DNA of 64,000 nucleotides, from positions 13,336,707 to 13,400,706 of the forward strand of contig OX578145.1 in assembly GCA_951213105.1 (NCBI GenBank). The letters are read 5' to 3'. A model generated the notes under the pieces. It worked only from the letters and a program-made list of their open reading frames with translations, made no database searches and was not told the origin of the DNA. This stretch comes from Amaurobius ferox. Its lineage: Eukaryota; Arthropoda; Arachnida; Araneae; Amaurobiidae. Positions 1 to 11,790 of the stretch are shown here, piece after piece. The stretch's first letter is position 1. Each line of letters begins with the position of its first letter. Made by a program: the position numbers and the translations under genes.

Positions 1-700
1 TATGAATAGATTACTTGACCCACTTCAAAATAAAATATGGCGTCCATCTTTTTTCCCAGTATAAAAATCGTGATTTTTAAAGTTTTTTAAATTTATATTG
101 GATGTTGCATTCTTCCTAAAACCGCTTTATTTTTCCGTATTTTCTGTGCATCTATATTCTGCGCCAACGTAATTACAATATTTTTTAGTTTAAATGATAA
201 TCAAACTTTGATTAGTTTTACAACAAAGTCTAACTTTAATGGATGCAGAATGTAAACAGACGATTGTAAGATGAGCTGTATAAGAATTGCTGAATTTTTT
301 TCACGTAAAATTATTCAACTCTGGAGTCTGGAAAAAAGTGTATGAGTGAAATATTTACTACTTTTGCATAGAGAGCCAGACGATTTATATTTCGATGATG
401 TCATTTTAACAAAGTTCATTTTTTTCGAAAGTTAAAAGTTTTCAATAAAATAAGTTATTGGGATAATTAAAGCAATATTGTCTCTGAATGTATCGCATTT
501 TAGAGATGTTTAAAAAAATTACATTTCAGTTGGAAAGTCTTTCATAATCAATGCTTTATGCATGATTGATCTTTCTTGTCTTCATCATGCATTACATAAA
601 ATTTAAATGCATAAAATAACAGCGATACATATGGAATGACATCTGATTTGCAGTTCAAATTAAATTTTTGTTTTCATGCGGTGACCTCTCGTATTTTAAA
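1..700. repeat. interspersed AT-rich repeat fragments (composite family)
   Basis: The start of the window matches, imperfectly, the stretch at about 5830-6180 and the reverse complement of about 11190-11410: a block around CACTTCAAAATAAAATATGG and another on the TGTAAACAG and GTATAAGAATTGCTGAA theme. From about 290 to 640 the text is the reverse complement of the block that begins with GATCAATCATGCATAAAGC at 6298 and 9290. This is therefore a minus-oriented, truncated copy of the composite family whose fullest copy is at 9270-11790. No coding potential is visible. Confidence 0.6.
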
Positions 701-2289
701 ATGACAGAGCGGTAAAAATTACAATAAAATTAACTATCTCGAGAAAGGATCATCCAAGAAAATTTGGGTTTGTTTTATTTGTTTTGCCATAAAAATATCG
801 GAGGTGTAAAACAAGCATTTAATCAATATATTTAAGCCTATTTCGTTTTTATTTTAGATTTTCAAGATTTTTTTAAGCTGTTTCTAACGAAAAAACTGAC
901 CTGGTCTGTGTTTTTACATCGTTCGAAAATCTAAGTAACGTAAGGAGAAAATATAAGTAATTTATTTGAAAGATTTTAGGAAATTTTGTTGGACTATAGT
1001 TCTTGAGTTAATATACACACACGCAGACAGACATATAAACAAATATACATAAACATAAATAAACGTCACTCTGAAATTGGTAGATTCGTATTCTAAAGTT
1101 TTTGAAACATATATATCCGCCAAAAACTTTAGTTCCGATTTTCGTTTCCTATTAGAATATTTCTACACATCAACATGTGTTGCAGGGAAGTTAAGTATAT
1201 GCAATTAATATCAATTTCATGTATAAGCACTATGCCCATCCATGTACTTAACATTTCAATTATACTTTCTTTCAAGAGAAGCTCACAACCATCGGAATAA
1301 TAAAAGAGGAACTTTAATGTTAAAATCGGGTATCGTTTTCTTTTATGTCCCTTGTTTTCTAGCTATTATTTGATTAAAGGCTGATTGTACTCACAGACAA
1401 CAAGATAAGACGTTCAACTCTATTCCTCCAAATGGTCTAAGACCGCAAAGAAAATATTTCGCCCAGCATAATAATGCTCGACAATGCCTTGTATTAAATT
1501 CCGTTGATAGTTAATTTGTACAAATAACATTTTTTCTTTTTATACCTATAGAACCCGCTTGTAGGGAGCGTTTCCAAAGCTAAGATTCAGGTCTTATTTC
1601 TGATATCAGCATGTATGGCTTGTTTCCGCGCTTTCTATGCTCTTAGTATGGAACTGCCAATAAATGCTGTAGTGAAAGAAAGTAAGAAACATTGGAGTTT
1701 ATTTCCTTTATAAATAATAAAATGGATTCTTTGGGTTGAATTATCATTCTTAATTTATTCGTGATCGTGAATCATATAGTTGTATATTTGCAATGTAGTT
1801 GCAATAATTCCTAATTAATCCTTTGTACGAGTTCTTAAAATATATTTATTAATTAACATACTCACCTTAAATTCCACAAGTTTAACTTTTAAAATAAACA
1901 TTATTTATTACACATATTATGATTACAATTAAATTTACATTAATTTTATATACACTCTTAAGGAGACGAACATGCACGTGTGACACCAGGCTTTATATTA
2001 TTTTTCCAAAATTCCTATTACATAATGCAGACCTATTACATAATGCAAATTTACACGTACCTCTGTTTGTCGTATTGGACATTCTGGACTCTAATTTACT
2101 TAAATCACACTCTTGGACGGTTATTGCTTCCAATTGTATTTAACACAACATTATTAGACGGTCATTGCCTCAATTCTATAAAGAACACTCTTGAACATTT
2201 TGGACTGCCATTCTAGTCAAAACGCTGTCGACAGCCATTTCAATCCTCCAACTCCTACAAAATGTACACCTACAACTCCCATAAAATGT
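701..2289. other. AT-rich DNA with no recognised gene
   Basis: No convincing gene or repeat boundary was found. Two short frames near 1919-2216 are low-complexity, without recognisable motifs, and overlap each other in different frames. They are better explained by chance in AT-rich DNA. A run of ACACACGCAGACAGACA near 1015 resembles the internal part of the hairpin families described below. Confidence 0.4.
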
Positions 2290-2290
2290 A

Positions 2291-2414
2291 CACAATAGTT
2301 TTCTTTTGTGTTCCAGAGGTCCCCAAACGTGTAGATCTGTCGAAAACTCGAGTTGCGATTTTCGACACGATTCCAATACTTTCCCTATATATTATCATGC
2401 ATTGTAGGGAAAGT
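2291..2414 (-). repeat. terminal fragment of hairpin family H
   Basis: This fragment carries the end of family H: the text around GTGTAGATCTGTCGAAAACT, then ATTCCAATACTTTCCC and a closing hairpin (2378-2414) whose arms are ACTTTCCCT and AGGGAAAGT. The same end is seen at 57262-57298 and, inverted, at 54563 and 58974. The rest of the element is missing. Confidence 0.75.
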
Positions 2415-3384
2415 AAAAATTGAAAAGGATAACCTTTAAATGCTATTTAATAAATATTTGCATTTTTATTTCGTTCTAGCATTGATTATGATAAAAATGT
2501 ATCTGAAGGATATTTGTAGGCGTATACTGGAGTTTCACATCAGATATTTATCGGTGCTGCCATTTGCCTGATGAGATTCAGTGCACGCCGATATTTTCTC
2601 ACTTACGATGACGTATGGCGGCAGAATTTCTAGTTCTGTGATGAATGGGACTACTCCCTCGCAGAGCGTCTGCGAAGAAATTCGTTCCATGCGAAGTTAA
2701 TTGTTGTGGAAGTCATTTGTTTTCATTTGGTGAATAGAAATCCTTTATATTCTAAACGCTTATTTCCACCACCATTTCCCCAATTTTGTTGTGACTAATA
2801 TCTAAAGATAATTTCAATACTTTAATATTTTGGAATTTTTTTAGAAGAAACTTTTAAAAGTATCTGTTTGAGCGGGGGTGTTTTATATTTTTTTAACTTT
2901 CACTCAAAATATATTGTAAACTATAAAAGATAGACAGAAATAGTAAGCAACAAAAACATGTACTAGAAAATTGAGTATTAAAAATATATTTATTATTGAA
3001 GAAACTCTTATAGTTTGCGAGTTATCTTCTTGTTAATATGAAGAATATTGAAAAATTTTGTTTCTCAAGTTTATAATGTTGATATATCAAAAACTAAAGG
3101 AGCTGCAAATTCTGCTCTGAACAATGAGCAAGAATTTGTAATTCTTTGAAAGAGCTATAAGTGTATATAATTAAACTTTGGATCGAGCTCAACTTTTTTG
3201 AAAAAAAAATTAAAAAATTATGTGTTCGAAAGAGTTTTTTTTTTTTCCAATTTTCATATTTTCACTCGAAATAATTTCGACATTATAAAAAAAAAGATAA
3301 AAATAGAATGCGACGAAATAGGTATGAAGATATTTAGTTTCTTTTCTAAATCTATATTTAAAAAACAATAAACATGGATTCATA
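2415..3384. other. AT-rich DNA with one block repeated at 5145-5400
   Basis: No gene is recognised. The stretch about 3000-3240 (CTTATAGTTTGCGAGTTATC, then AACTAAAGGAGCTGC and a rise in A/T) is similar in the same orientation to about 5145-5400 (CTTATAGTTTTCGAGTAATC, AACTAAAGGGGTTATC). It is thus a second dispersed repeat. Confidence 0.45.
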
Positions 3385-3880
3385 GATTAACAAGCAAGAT
3401 CAATCATGCAAAAAGCATTGATTATGATTGATCATGCATGATTGCAATTTTAATGCAATTTCAATGCAATTTTATACAAACTTTCCAATTTCAATTCAAT
3501 TTTATACAAACATCTCTCAAATGCGATGCATTCCTCGGTAATATTTTTAAAATTATTACAATACTACATTAATTTATTATATTTGAAAACTTCACCGAAG
3601 AAAATGAACTTCATTCAAATGACGGCATTGAAATATAAATTGCCTGGTTTAAACATCTCTAAAATGCGATACATTCCTCTGTAATATTTTTAAAATTATC
3701 ATAACACTACAATAATTTATTATATTTGAAAACTTCATCGAAAACAAATAAACTTTATTCAAATGACGTCATCGAAATATAAATAGCCTCTATGTAAAAG
3801 CAGCATTTCATTCATAATCATTTTTCCAATCGTTTAATTCATTACATCACTATAATAGTTTATTTTATTTAAAAATTTGA
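3385..3880 (+). repeat. family D block, partly duplicated in tandem
   Basis: It begins with the CAATCATGCAAAAAGCATTG theme. The sub-block AAAATGCGAT... AAACTTCATCGAA... CAAATGACGTCAT... appears twice in tandem (about 3510-3640 and 3655-3790). The same block occurs at 6298-6700, at 9290-9583, and inverted at 8370-8790. Confidence 0.65.
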
Positions 3881-4368
3881 AAAATTATTATCTACCATAT
3901 TTATTTTAAAATGTGAAACCTTTCTTATCTATAAAATATTTAAACTCTTGGAAATATATCTATATAATATATCTCTTTTTTCTTTCTGGAGGATATGAAG
4001 AGAGTCAGAATTTAATTGAATTTGTTTTTCTCCTTATATTAAATAATTTTTATTTAAAAAACTATCTAATATATTTTACTGAAATTTTTTTATATATTTC
4101 ATGGGATAATTTGAATATTTCCTAAAATTTTCGAAGCAATTTGTGAAGTTTAAATTCACTTAAAATATGTTTGAAACATTAGGTCCCATAGGATTCAGTG
4201 TATTTCATTTTTTCATTTATATTCCCATAGGGTTCCACAGACCGTCTGAAAAACATACAAAAATTTCATTTTGATAAAGCCATTTTTACAGCAGTTACCG
4301 TGCTAACGGACAGACAGAATGAATAAATTAAAAACACTTTCAACTGTGTTGTAAAGTATTAAAAAAAT
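3881..4368 (+). repeat. family C block
   Basis: It carries the diagnostic words CCACAGACCGTCTGAAAAAC, GATAAAGCCATTTTTAC and CGGACAGACAGAATGAA, and ends near AACACTTTCAACTGTGTTG. The same order is seen at 7795-8350 and 11400-11790, and inverted at 5395-5830. It runs directly into an inverted family B element at 4369. Confidence 0.7.
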
Positions 4369-5144
4369 TCTGATGTGGCAGCACAAGACTTTCCTCATAT
4401 AATGCAATAAATTTACTACTTTTACAGTATAGAAAAAGGTTATTCTTATAGTAGATACTTATATTCTTTCCAAGACATTGAATTTTCGTCAATCAGTCGT
4501 CATTTTCATTGATTAGAGTCATTTTTATCAATTTGGCGAGTTTTTCGTTAATTTGGCAACATTTAAAAAGTTACCAAGTTGGCGACATTCCGCCAAATTT
4601 GTCGCCAAAGTCTCGCCAAGCATTATGGCCGGAGAAAGAAGTTATACCTATAGCAGATAATTTATGAGATTTTTTGATAAATTTATGTGAAAAATGTGCA
4701 ATATCTTGAGAACGGTTTATACTAGCGTTCTAAAGTTTATGTCAATCGTTTTCTAAGGAAAAATTACATCAGAAATGTCTATTTACATAACTTTATCAAA
4801 AGTTTTGAGTTTTTGATGATTTTTTCGGAATTTCACTCGAGAATTTAGAGGGGTTCTGAACATTCGATTGTGTTTAAAAACAATAGGCTTCCAGTATTCA
4901 CGGATTGTAATTGTTGTACCAAATTTCATTTGAATTGCTCCATTCGTTTGTGAGATATCGTCTCCACTGACTCACTGACACACACATATACTTTTACACA
5001 GACACACATACATAGAGAGACATCACCTCAAAATGTTCGATTCGTGATCAGGGATACGTACTCTCCCTTCGAAAACTCGAATCCGAATTTTCGACCCCTT
5101 CACAATACTTTCCTTATACATTATACTATGTATATAAGGAAAGT
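4369..5144 (-). mobile_element. family B hairpin-ended element, full-length or nearly so
   Basis: One edge is TCTGATGTGGCAGCACAAGA (4369), a close match to the terminus shared by families A/H and B. The other edge is a hairpin, ACTTTCCTTATA...TATAAGGAAAGT (5107-5144). Between them is a conserved body with CGCCAAATTTGTCGCCAAAG and a GACACACA-rich segment. The same layout is seen in plus orientation at 36649-37452 and about 44730-45572. It has no coding capacity, so it would be non-autonomous. A Helentron-like class is possible but only inferred. Confidence 0.7.
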
Positions 5145-5394
5145 AAAATTTCTTATAGTTTTCGAGTAATCAGCTTGTCAATTTGAAGAAGTATGAAAAT
5201 TTTAGGTTTTAAAATTTGCAATCTTAAAAACTAAAGGGGTTATCTATGAATAATAAGATATAATTTTTTGCTCTTTGAAAGGTGTATAAGAGTATATAAT
5301 CAGATTTGGGATAGAGTTCTTTTATTTTCGTATTTCAAAATTTGAATTTTATTCTACAAAATGTTATTCAAGTAAAACAATTTCGGCTCCATCG

Positions 5395-6297
5395 GACTAG
5401 AACCACATATTTTACATTCATGAATCTTTTTAACACTTTACAACAAAGTTGAAAAGTGTTTATGACTTTGTTCATTCTATCTGTCTGTCTGTCTGTCTGT
5501 CCGTTAGCACGATAACTGCCGTAAAAATGACTTAATCAAAATGAAATTTTAGTATGTTGTTCAGACGGTCTGTAGGACCTATGGAAATATAAATGAATAA
5601 TATCCCCCAATTAGTTTTGAATTGAACCCGGGTTGAGAAAATGAAATACATTGAACCCTATGGGACCTAATTTTTCAAATATTTTTTAAGCGGATTTAAA
5701 ATTCACAAATTGCTTCGAAAATTTTAGGAAATATTCAAATTATTCCATAAAATATATAAAAAAAATTCAGAAAAATATATTCAGTAGTTTTTAAATAAAT
5801 ATTAAAATAATAATTACACCTCTTATATGAAGCTATCACGTGACCATGATATGAAAAGATCACGTGACCCACTTCAAAATGATATATGGCATCCAGCTTG
5901 TCTTAAAATCGTGATTTTTAAAGTTCTTTATAATTCACATTGAGTCGTTGTATTCGTCCTATAACCCCTTTATTTTTGCTTAAATTCTGCGCATCTACAT
6001 ACTGAAACAACGCAATGACAATATATTTGAGTTTAAATGATCATCCAAATTTGATTATTTCTACAACGAAGCCTATTTTCACTTAAATAAAATGTAAACA
6101 GCAAAATATGTAGGATGAGTTGTATAAGAATTGTTGTATTTCTTTAACGGAAAAGTATTTAGCTCATGGAGTCTACATAGCTAATATGAATGAAATATTA
6201 ATTGATTTTATAGAGAGAAGGACGATTTTTTTGATGAAGTTTTTAGCATGAAGTTTAATTACTTATAGCTCCATGGTCTTAAGTTTTTAAATAAAAC
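5395..6297 (-). repeat. composite family C-E-D copy, inverted
   Basis: Read on the minus strand this is the same order as 9270-11790: family D remnant, then the block with the GTGACCCACTTCAAAATG theme (5860-6180), then family C (5395-5830). It ends in a hairpin made by AACACTTT and AAGTGTT around AACAAAGTTG (5431-5461). A short tandem run of GTCT lies at 5480-5502. No ORF of note is present. Confidence 0.65.
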
Positions 6298-6700
6298 AAG
6301 AAAGATCAATCATGCATAAGCATTGATTATGAAACACTTTCCAACTGAAATGTAATTTCATTTAAAAATTTCTAAAATGTGATACATTCAGTGGTGATAT
6401 CTTTTACATTATCACAGTACTACAGTAATTTATTATACTTAAATATTTAAAACTGTATCGAAATATAAATCATCTGATTCTTTATGCAAAATCAATGGAT
6501 ATTTCATTTATATAACTTGTATTCCAGACTCCAGAGCTAAATAATTTTGTGCGAAAAAAATTCAGCAATTCTTATGTAATTCATCTTACAATCGCTTGAG
6601 ATATTTGCATTCTGCATATGTTAAAATTAGGCTTCGTTGAAGAAATAAAAGTTTATTGATCATTTAAAATCACAATTATTTTAATTGCATAGGCACGGAA
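6298..6700 (+). repeat. family D/E block
   Basis: It starts with AAAGATCAATCATGCATAAG and continues through ACTCCAGAGCTAAATAATTT and the TTAGGCTTCG block. It matches 9290-9583 joined to 10907-11210 in the same order, which confirms that the Tc1 element there was inserted into this family. Confidence 0.65.
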
Positions 6701-6749
6701 TTTAGATACACAGATAATACACAGATAATATATGTGTGTATGTGTATGT

Positions 6750-7576
6750 ACTCAAAGTATTGGAATCGTGCCGAAGATCGGAACTCGAATTTTCAAAGGA
6801 TCTACACGTTTTGGGACTTCTAGAACACGAAAATACTATTTTTAGGAAGACGTCTGTGTGTGTAAGGGTGTATCTGTGTATGTTGCTGTGTGTCTGTGAG
6901 GATATAACATCCACTCTAATTGAAAAACTAATGGACCGAATTTCATACAATTTGGTAGGTATGTTTTTTGTGGGAAATCCTGATGCTCATTACGATTCGT
7001 AATAAAAGAATCTGCCTTCTTTGCGAAATGGCCGCAGAAATTGCCTTTATCCACTCTAGCTAAAAACTAATGTAACAAATTTAACAAAATTTGGTGCATA
7101 ATATTTCCATAACCTACAAGTGATTTATATACCAAATTTAACAAAATTTTTTATATAAATCATTTGTAGGTTATTCTAGTACGATTCGGGAGAAAGGAAC
7201 GGGCTATTTTTGAGAAATGGCCCGCAAAATATCGTTATATATAAAAATAAAAGACTACGTGTGCTCAATTATATCAATTAAATTTCTATTTTATACGTGA
7301 TTTCTGACAACAAAAAGAATAAGACTAACCCCATTACTCTAAGACTAGCCGTTCTTGAGATATTCTAGTTTTTTCGCGTTTTCGCTACGCCACCTTTGAC
7401 AATAAGTCCAGCTATCAAATGAGAACCAAATTTAAGTTTAACGTGCAAATTCAATGCCATTTAAAATACTTATGGTTGTTATTTTGTGCAGATAAACTCA
7501 AATTATTATTGAAGAAATAAAGAGAACGAATATGAGTCTGCAGGGAAAGACATGTGCTGTCCACATCAGAATTTTT
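6750..7576 (+). mobile_element. family H element, 5' end eroded
   Basis: Homologous to the family H elements at 54563-55396 and 58974-59746. It has the AAAGTATTGGAATC start, a TGTGTG-rich block, AATTTCATACAATTTGGTAG, and the terminal words CTGCAGGGAAAGACATGTGC and CACATCAGA. The open frames at 6702-7054 in both strands and at 7532-7750 are carried along with the repeat and are not conserved as protein between copies. Confidence 0.7.
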
Positions 7577-7794
7577 AACAATATTACAACAATGATTTAT
7601 AGAAGTGAACGGGGATTATTTTCAGGCCATTTCGAAAAAAATGTACGATCTATATTTAAAGATCCATCAAATATTTGTCGAATAAAATGTTCAACAAATT
7701 TAAGCTGTGTACCAAATTTTAACTCTCTAGGACGTAGGAAAGTGCATTAAAAATGCCATCAAATAAGTATATCATGAAGAGTTATATAAATTAA

Positions 7795-8271
7795 AAAAAA
7801 ATGAAAAATTGTTATCTACCAAATTTATTTTAAAATGTGAAGCTTCTCTCAAATGCAAAATGATTAAACATTTAGAAAGATATTTATTATAAAATATATC
7901 TCTCTTTTCTTTCTGGAGGTTATCTCAAAGTCAGAATTTAATTGAATTTGTTTTTTTCCCTATATTAAATAATTTTTAATTAAAAAACTACTCAACATAT
8001 TTTGCTGAATTTTTTTTTATATATTTTATGGGATAATATGAATATTTCCTAAAAATTTCGAAGCAATTCGTGAATTTTAAATTTACTTAAAAAATGTTTG
8101 AAAAATTAGGTCCCATAGGGTCTCATGTATTTCATTTTTTCAACCCGGGTTCAATAAAAAACTAATTGGGTGATATTATTTATTTATATTCCCATAGGTC
8201 CCACAGACCGTCTGAAAAACATACTAAAATTTCATTTTGATAAAGTCATTTTTACGGCATCTATCGTGCTA

Positions 8272-8304
<33 letters not shown>

Positions 8305-8350
8305 ATGAACAAAGTCATAAACACTTTTCAACTTTGTTGTAAAGTGTTAT
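7795..8350 (+). repeat. family C block with (ACAG)n
   Basis: It matches 3881-4368 and 11400-11790. A microsatellite of about eight GACA units lies at 8274-8304. It closes with the hairpin AACACTTTTCAAC...GTTGTAAAGTGTT (about 8320-8349). The 98-codon frame at 8170-8466 runs through the microsatellite and is not regarded as a gene. Confidence 0.7.
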
Positions 8351-8354
8351 TAAA

Positions 8355-8800
8355 TTATTTTAATAGTACTGTGATGAATGAAATGAATGGGAAAATGTTA
8401 CGAATGAAATGCTGCTTTTATAGAGAGAGCCAGGCGTGTTCTTTTTCTATGACGTCATTTGAATGAATGTCAGTTGTTTTCGATGAGAAGTTTTCAAATA
8501 TAATGAATTATTGTAGTATTATGATGATTTTAAAAATATTACCGAGGAATGTATCGCATTTTAGAGATATTTAAACCAGGCAATTTATATTTCAATGCCG
8601 TCATTTGAATGAAGTTATTTTTTTCGATGAAGGTTTAAGTTTTCAAACATAATAAATTAATGTAGTATTGTGATAAGTTTTAAAATATTACTTAGGAATG
8701 TATTGCATTTATAGATGTTTAAATAAAATTGTATTGAAGTTGGAAAGTGTTTCATAATCAAAGCTTTAAGCATGATTGATCTGTCTTATTTAAAGATTGA
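8355..8800 (-). repeat. family D block, inverted
   Basis: Reverse complement of the block at 3385-3880, including its internal duplication and the AATGACGTCATTTG theme (here CTATGACGTCATTTG). Its outer edge is the GCATGATTGATCTGTC word at 8770. Confidence 0.65.
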
Positions 8801-9265
8801 AGTTACGCTCACATACATAGTGTAATGAATAAGGAATGTAATGACGACTGGGATCGAAAATTCGAATATGGGTTTTCACGGAACAGTACGTTTCCAGCAT
8901 CCCTTAACTGGAATCCAACGATTTGGAGGCGATGCCCGTGTTTATGTATGTGTGCATGTATATGTGTGTGAGTCTGTGGAAGCGATGTCTCAGGAATGAA
9001 TGGAGCGTTTCGAACGTTCTTTGTAAGATTATTACAATCAGTGTATACTGGAACCCTATCGATTAAAAAGCGTTTAAAAGTTCGGAACAGCCACATGTTC
9101 TGAATGAATTTGTGAAAAAATTATACAAAATTCCAGGGCATTTGAAAATGTTATATAAATAATCTTCCACACTTAATTTTTCATTCGAAAACGAAGAACA
9201 CACATTTTAGAACTGCAGCACGAAGTTTTCTTGAGATATTGCCCGTATTTCAAACGTATTTAAAC
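8801..9265 (+). repeat. divergent family B-like fragment
   Basis: It has the internal order of family B: a GGGATCGAAAATTCG start, a TGTGTGTGAGTC run with GCGATGTCTC, then CATTCGAAAACGAAG and TTCTTGAGATATTGC. It lacks both termini. The 95-codon minus frame at 8809-9096 spans the TG run and has no recognisable domain. Confidence 0.5.
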
Positions 9266-9583
9266 AATTAAATAAAATAAAAACAAGAAAGATCAATCGT
9301 GCATAAAGCATTGATTACGAAACACTTTTCAACTGAAATGCAATTTTATTTAATCATCTCTAAAATGCTATACACTCAGCGGTAATATGTTTTTAATTAT
9401 CACAATACTACACTAATTTATTATATTTGAAAACTTCATCGAAAAAGAGGAACTTTATTCAAATGACGTCATTGAAATATAAATCGCTGGGCTCTCTATG
9501 TAAAATCTGTGAATATATTTCATTTATGCATTTTTATTAAATTCCTTTCATTCAGCGGTGATATTTTTAAAATTATCACAATA

Positions 9584-9611
9584 CAGTATTGTGGCAATTA
9601 ATTGAGAAATG
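9584..9611 (+). repeat. left terminal inverted repeat of the Tc1 element
   Basis: It pairs with 10879-10906 over 28 bp. The outermost bases are CAGTATTGTG, directly preceded by TA. Confidence 0.93.
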
Positions 9612-9805
9612 TCATTTTCTTCGTTTTATCACACGTAAGCTTAGGAAGAAGCACTCCAAATTAGCTCAGAGTTCAAATTGCAGTTATTATCAAAGTAGCA
9701 GGTGTTCGTATGCACCTGGTAAGTAGCAGGTGTTTAAATTCCTCCGCCAGGTGGTAGGTGTTCCGCAGTGGTAGTTTCTCAGTTGTTGCGGGGCTCATTA
9801 ACGTC

Positions 9806-10824
9806 ATGGATATCAGCGCGGAAACACGTGCTAAAGTGATTGCGCTTAGAGAACACACTTCTAAGACGTTCGAGGAAATAGGTAAAATATGTGGAGTGAG
9901 TACAGCAAGTGTCGGGAGGATCTGGAAGCGGTTTCAGGAAACAGGAAATGCTGGAACCAACCGCTCTGGAAGATGCGGCCGAAAAAGATCAACTTCGACT
10001 CGTGACGACAAAACTTTACATCGAATGAGTGTTAAAAATCCTCGATTAACCAGTTTTGACCTGTCTAAGTCCATGGTGGCAGCTGGTGTTGATATTGCAC
10101 CTTCAACAGTGCGATACAGTCTGTTAGAACGCGGACGGAGAGCACGTCGACCGTACAAGAAGCAGCTTCTGACGCTTCGCATGAAGAAAAAAAGGTTGGA
10201 ATGGGCACGGAAATACAAAACATGGACTGAGAAGGACTGGGAGAAAGTTCTCTTTTATGACGAAACACATTTTGTGGTTCAGGGATTTAGATCTATGTTC
10301 GTGAGAAGGAGCCAAGGAGAACCTCTCAATCAGCACCACATCAATCAAGCACCCAAGCATCCGCCCAAAAAGATGTTTTGGGGTTGTTTCAGCGTTTTGG
10401 GGATAGAATCTCTTGTTCCCGTAGAGGGAATGATGAACAGTGCCAGTTACGAAGTCATATTGACCCGAAAAGTGCTTCCAACCATGGCTAAACTGTGGCC
10501 GAACGGAGATTGCGTTTTCCAACAAGACAGTGCGCCATGTCACACTTCGAAGCGAATCAAAAATTTCTGCTCAAAAAAAATATTACCGTACTGGATTGGC
10601 CCGGGAATTCACCAGACTTGAATCCCATAGAAAATTTGTGGGCTATTGCCAAGAAACGGCTTCACAAATTTGACTGTACGACAATGGACAAGCTAATTTC
10701 GGCCGTTATTGACATATGGTTCAGAGACGTTGAAATTAAAACTCCATGTGCTAGTCTAGTACATTCCATGCCGAAACGTGTCTGTGATGTTATAAAGTCT
10801 CGGGGAGGTCATATCACTTATTAG
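9806..10824 (+). pseudogene. Tc1/mariner transposase (DD34E), one frameshift
   Basis: The protein would excise and reinsert the element by a cut-and-paste DDE reaction at TA sites. The start at 9806 (MDISAETRAKV) fits the family better than the in-frame ATG at 9758. An N-terminal paired-like HTH region (about residues 1-110) contains GVSTASVGRIWKRF. The catalytic part has the first Asp in LFYDETHF, the second in FQQDSAPCHTS and the Glu in SPDLNPIENLW. The spacing between second and third acidic residues is 34, i.e. Tc1-type. The frame is lost in the A-run at 10573-10581: up to there frame 9758-10621, after it the frame ending at 10824. With that single indel repaired the length is typical for Tc1. 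All catalytic residues survive, so it is recently inactivated, or the A-run is a sequencing error. Confidence 0.93.
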
Positions 10825-10878
10825 TTTTAAATGTATCCATAGAAAACTTGAATAAAACTGAATTTTATAAAAAAACTG

Positions 10879-10906
10879 CATTTCTCAATTAATTGCCACA
10901 ATACTG
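10879..10906 (-). repeat. right terminal inverted repeat of the Tc1 element
   Basis: Reverse complement of 9584-9611, followed by TA. A possible polyadenylation signal (AATAAA at 10851) lies shortly before it and after the transposase stop. Confidence 0.93.
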
Positions 10907-11790
10907 TACTACAAGCATTCATTTTACTTAAAAATTTAAACCCATGGAAGTAAAAGTACTTTCTAACTCCATGTTTGGAACTTCACCAAAAAAGACAATG
11001 CTATAAAATCGTCTTCTCCTCTATGTAAAATCAATGAATATTTCATTCATATCACCTATCTTACAGACTCCAGAGCTAAATAATTTTGTGTTAAAAAATC
11101 AGCAATTCTTATACAACTCATCTATGAGCTTGAAATGTTTACATTCTGCATACGTTAAAATTAGGCTTCGGTGTAGAAATAATCAAAGTTTGATGATTAT
11201 TTAAACTAAAAATTATTGTAAATATGTTGGTGCAGAATATAGATGAACAGAAAATACGCAAAAATAAAGCGGTTTTAGGACGGGTGCAACACAAAATATA
11301 AATTTAAAAGAATAAAAATCAGGATTTTTACTCTGGAAAAAAGATGGATGGCATATTTTATTTTGAAGTGAGTCATGTGATCTATGCATATTATATAGGT
11401 GTAATTATTATTTTAAATTTCATTTAAAAAACTACCGAACATATTCTTCTGAAATTTTTTTATATATTTTATGGGATAATCTGAATATTTCCTAAAACTG
11501 TCGAAGCAATTTGTGAATTTTAAATTCCCTTAAAAAATGTTTGAAAAATTAAGCCCCAAATTAAGTAAAATTAAGTCCAAGTATTATTCAATGTATTTCA
11601 TTTTTTCAACCTGGGTTCAATCCAAAATTAATTGGGTGATATTATTCATTTACATTCCCATATATCCCACAGACTGTTCCAACAACATAGTCATTTTTAC
11701 GGCAGTTATCGTTTGAACGGACAGATAAACAGACAGACAGAATGAACAAAGTCATAAACACTTTTCAACTATGTTGTAAAGGGTTGAAAA

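Larger units (their letters stand above)
9584..10906 (+). mobile_element. Tc1-like DNA transposon, complete, 1323 bp
   Basis: The element is bounded by perfect or near-perfect 28-bp inverted repeats beginning CAGTATTGTGGCAATTAATT and flanked by TA on both sides (9582-9583 and 10907-10908), the expected target duplication. It carries one transposase gene with one frameshift. Joining the flanks restores a copy of the surrounding family D repeat (ATTATCACAATACTACA, as at 9406-9415 and 3716), so this is a clean insertion. Long terminal symmetry and a nearly intact gene suggest fairly recent arrival. Confidence 0.95.
9270..11790 (+). repeat. fullest copy of composite D-E-C repeat, interrupted by Tc1
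   Basis: Outside the Tc1 insertion (9584-10906) the sequence reads as one unit of about 1.2 kb. It has a start at GATCAATCGTGCATAAAGC, a middle with ACTCCAGAGCTAAATAATTT and GAAGTGAGTCATGTGATC, and a family C end with GACAGATAAACAGACAGAC and CACTTTTCAACTATGTTG. The inverted copy at 5395-6297 has the same order, which defines the family. It has no coding capacity, and its 3' hairpin is degraded here. Confidence 0.65.

Noticed and set aside
6702..7054. Overlapping frames of 66-88 codons on both strands
   Set aside because: They sit in a family H repeat. Other copies of the repeat break the frame at different places.
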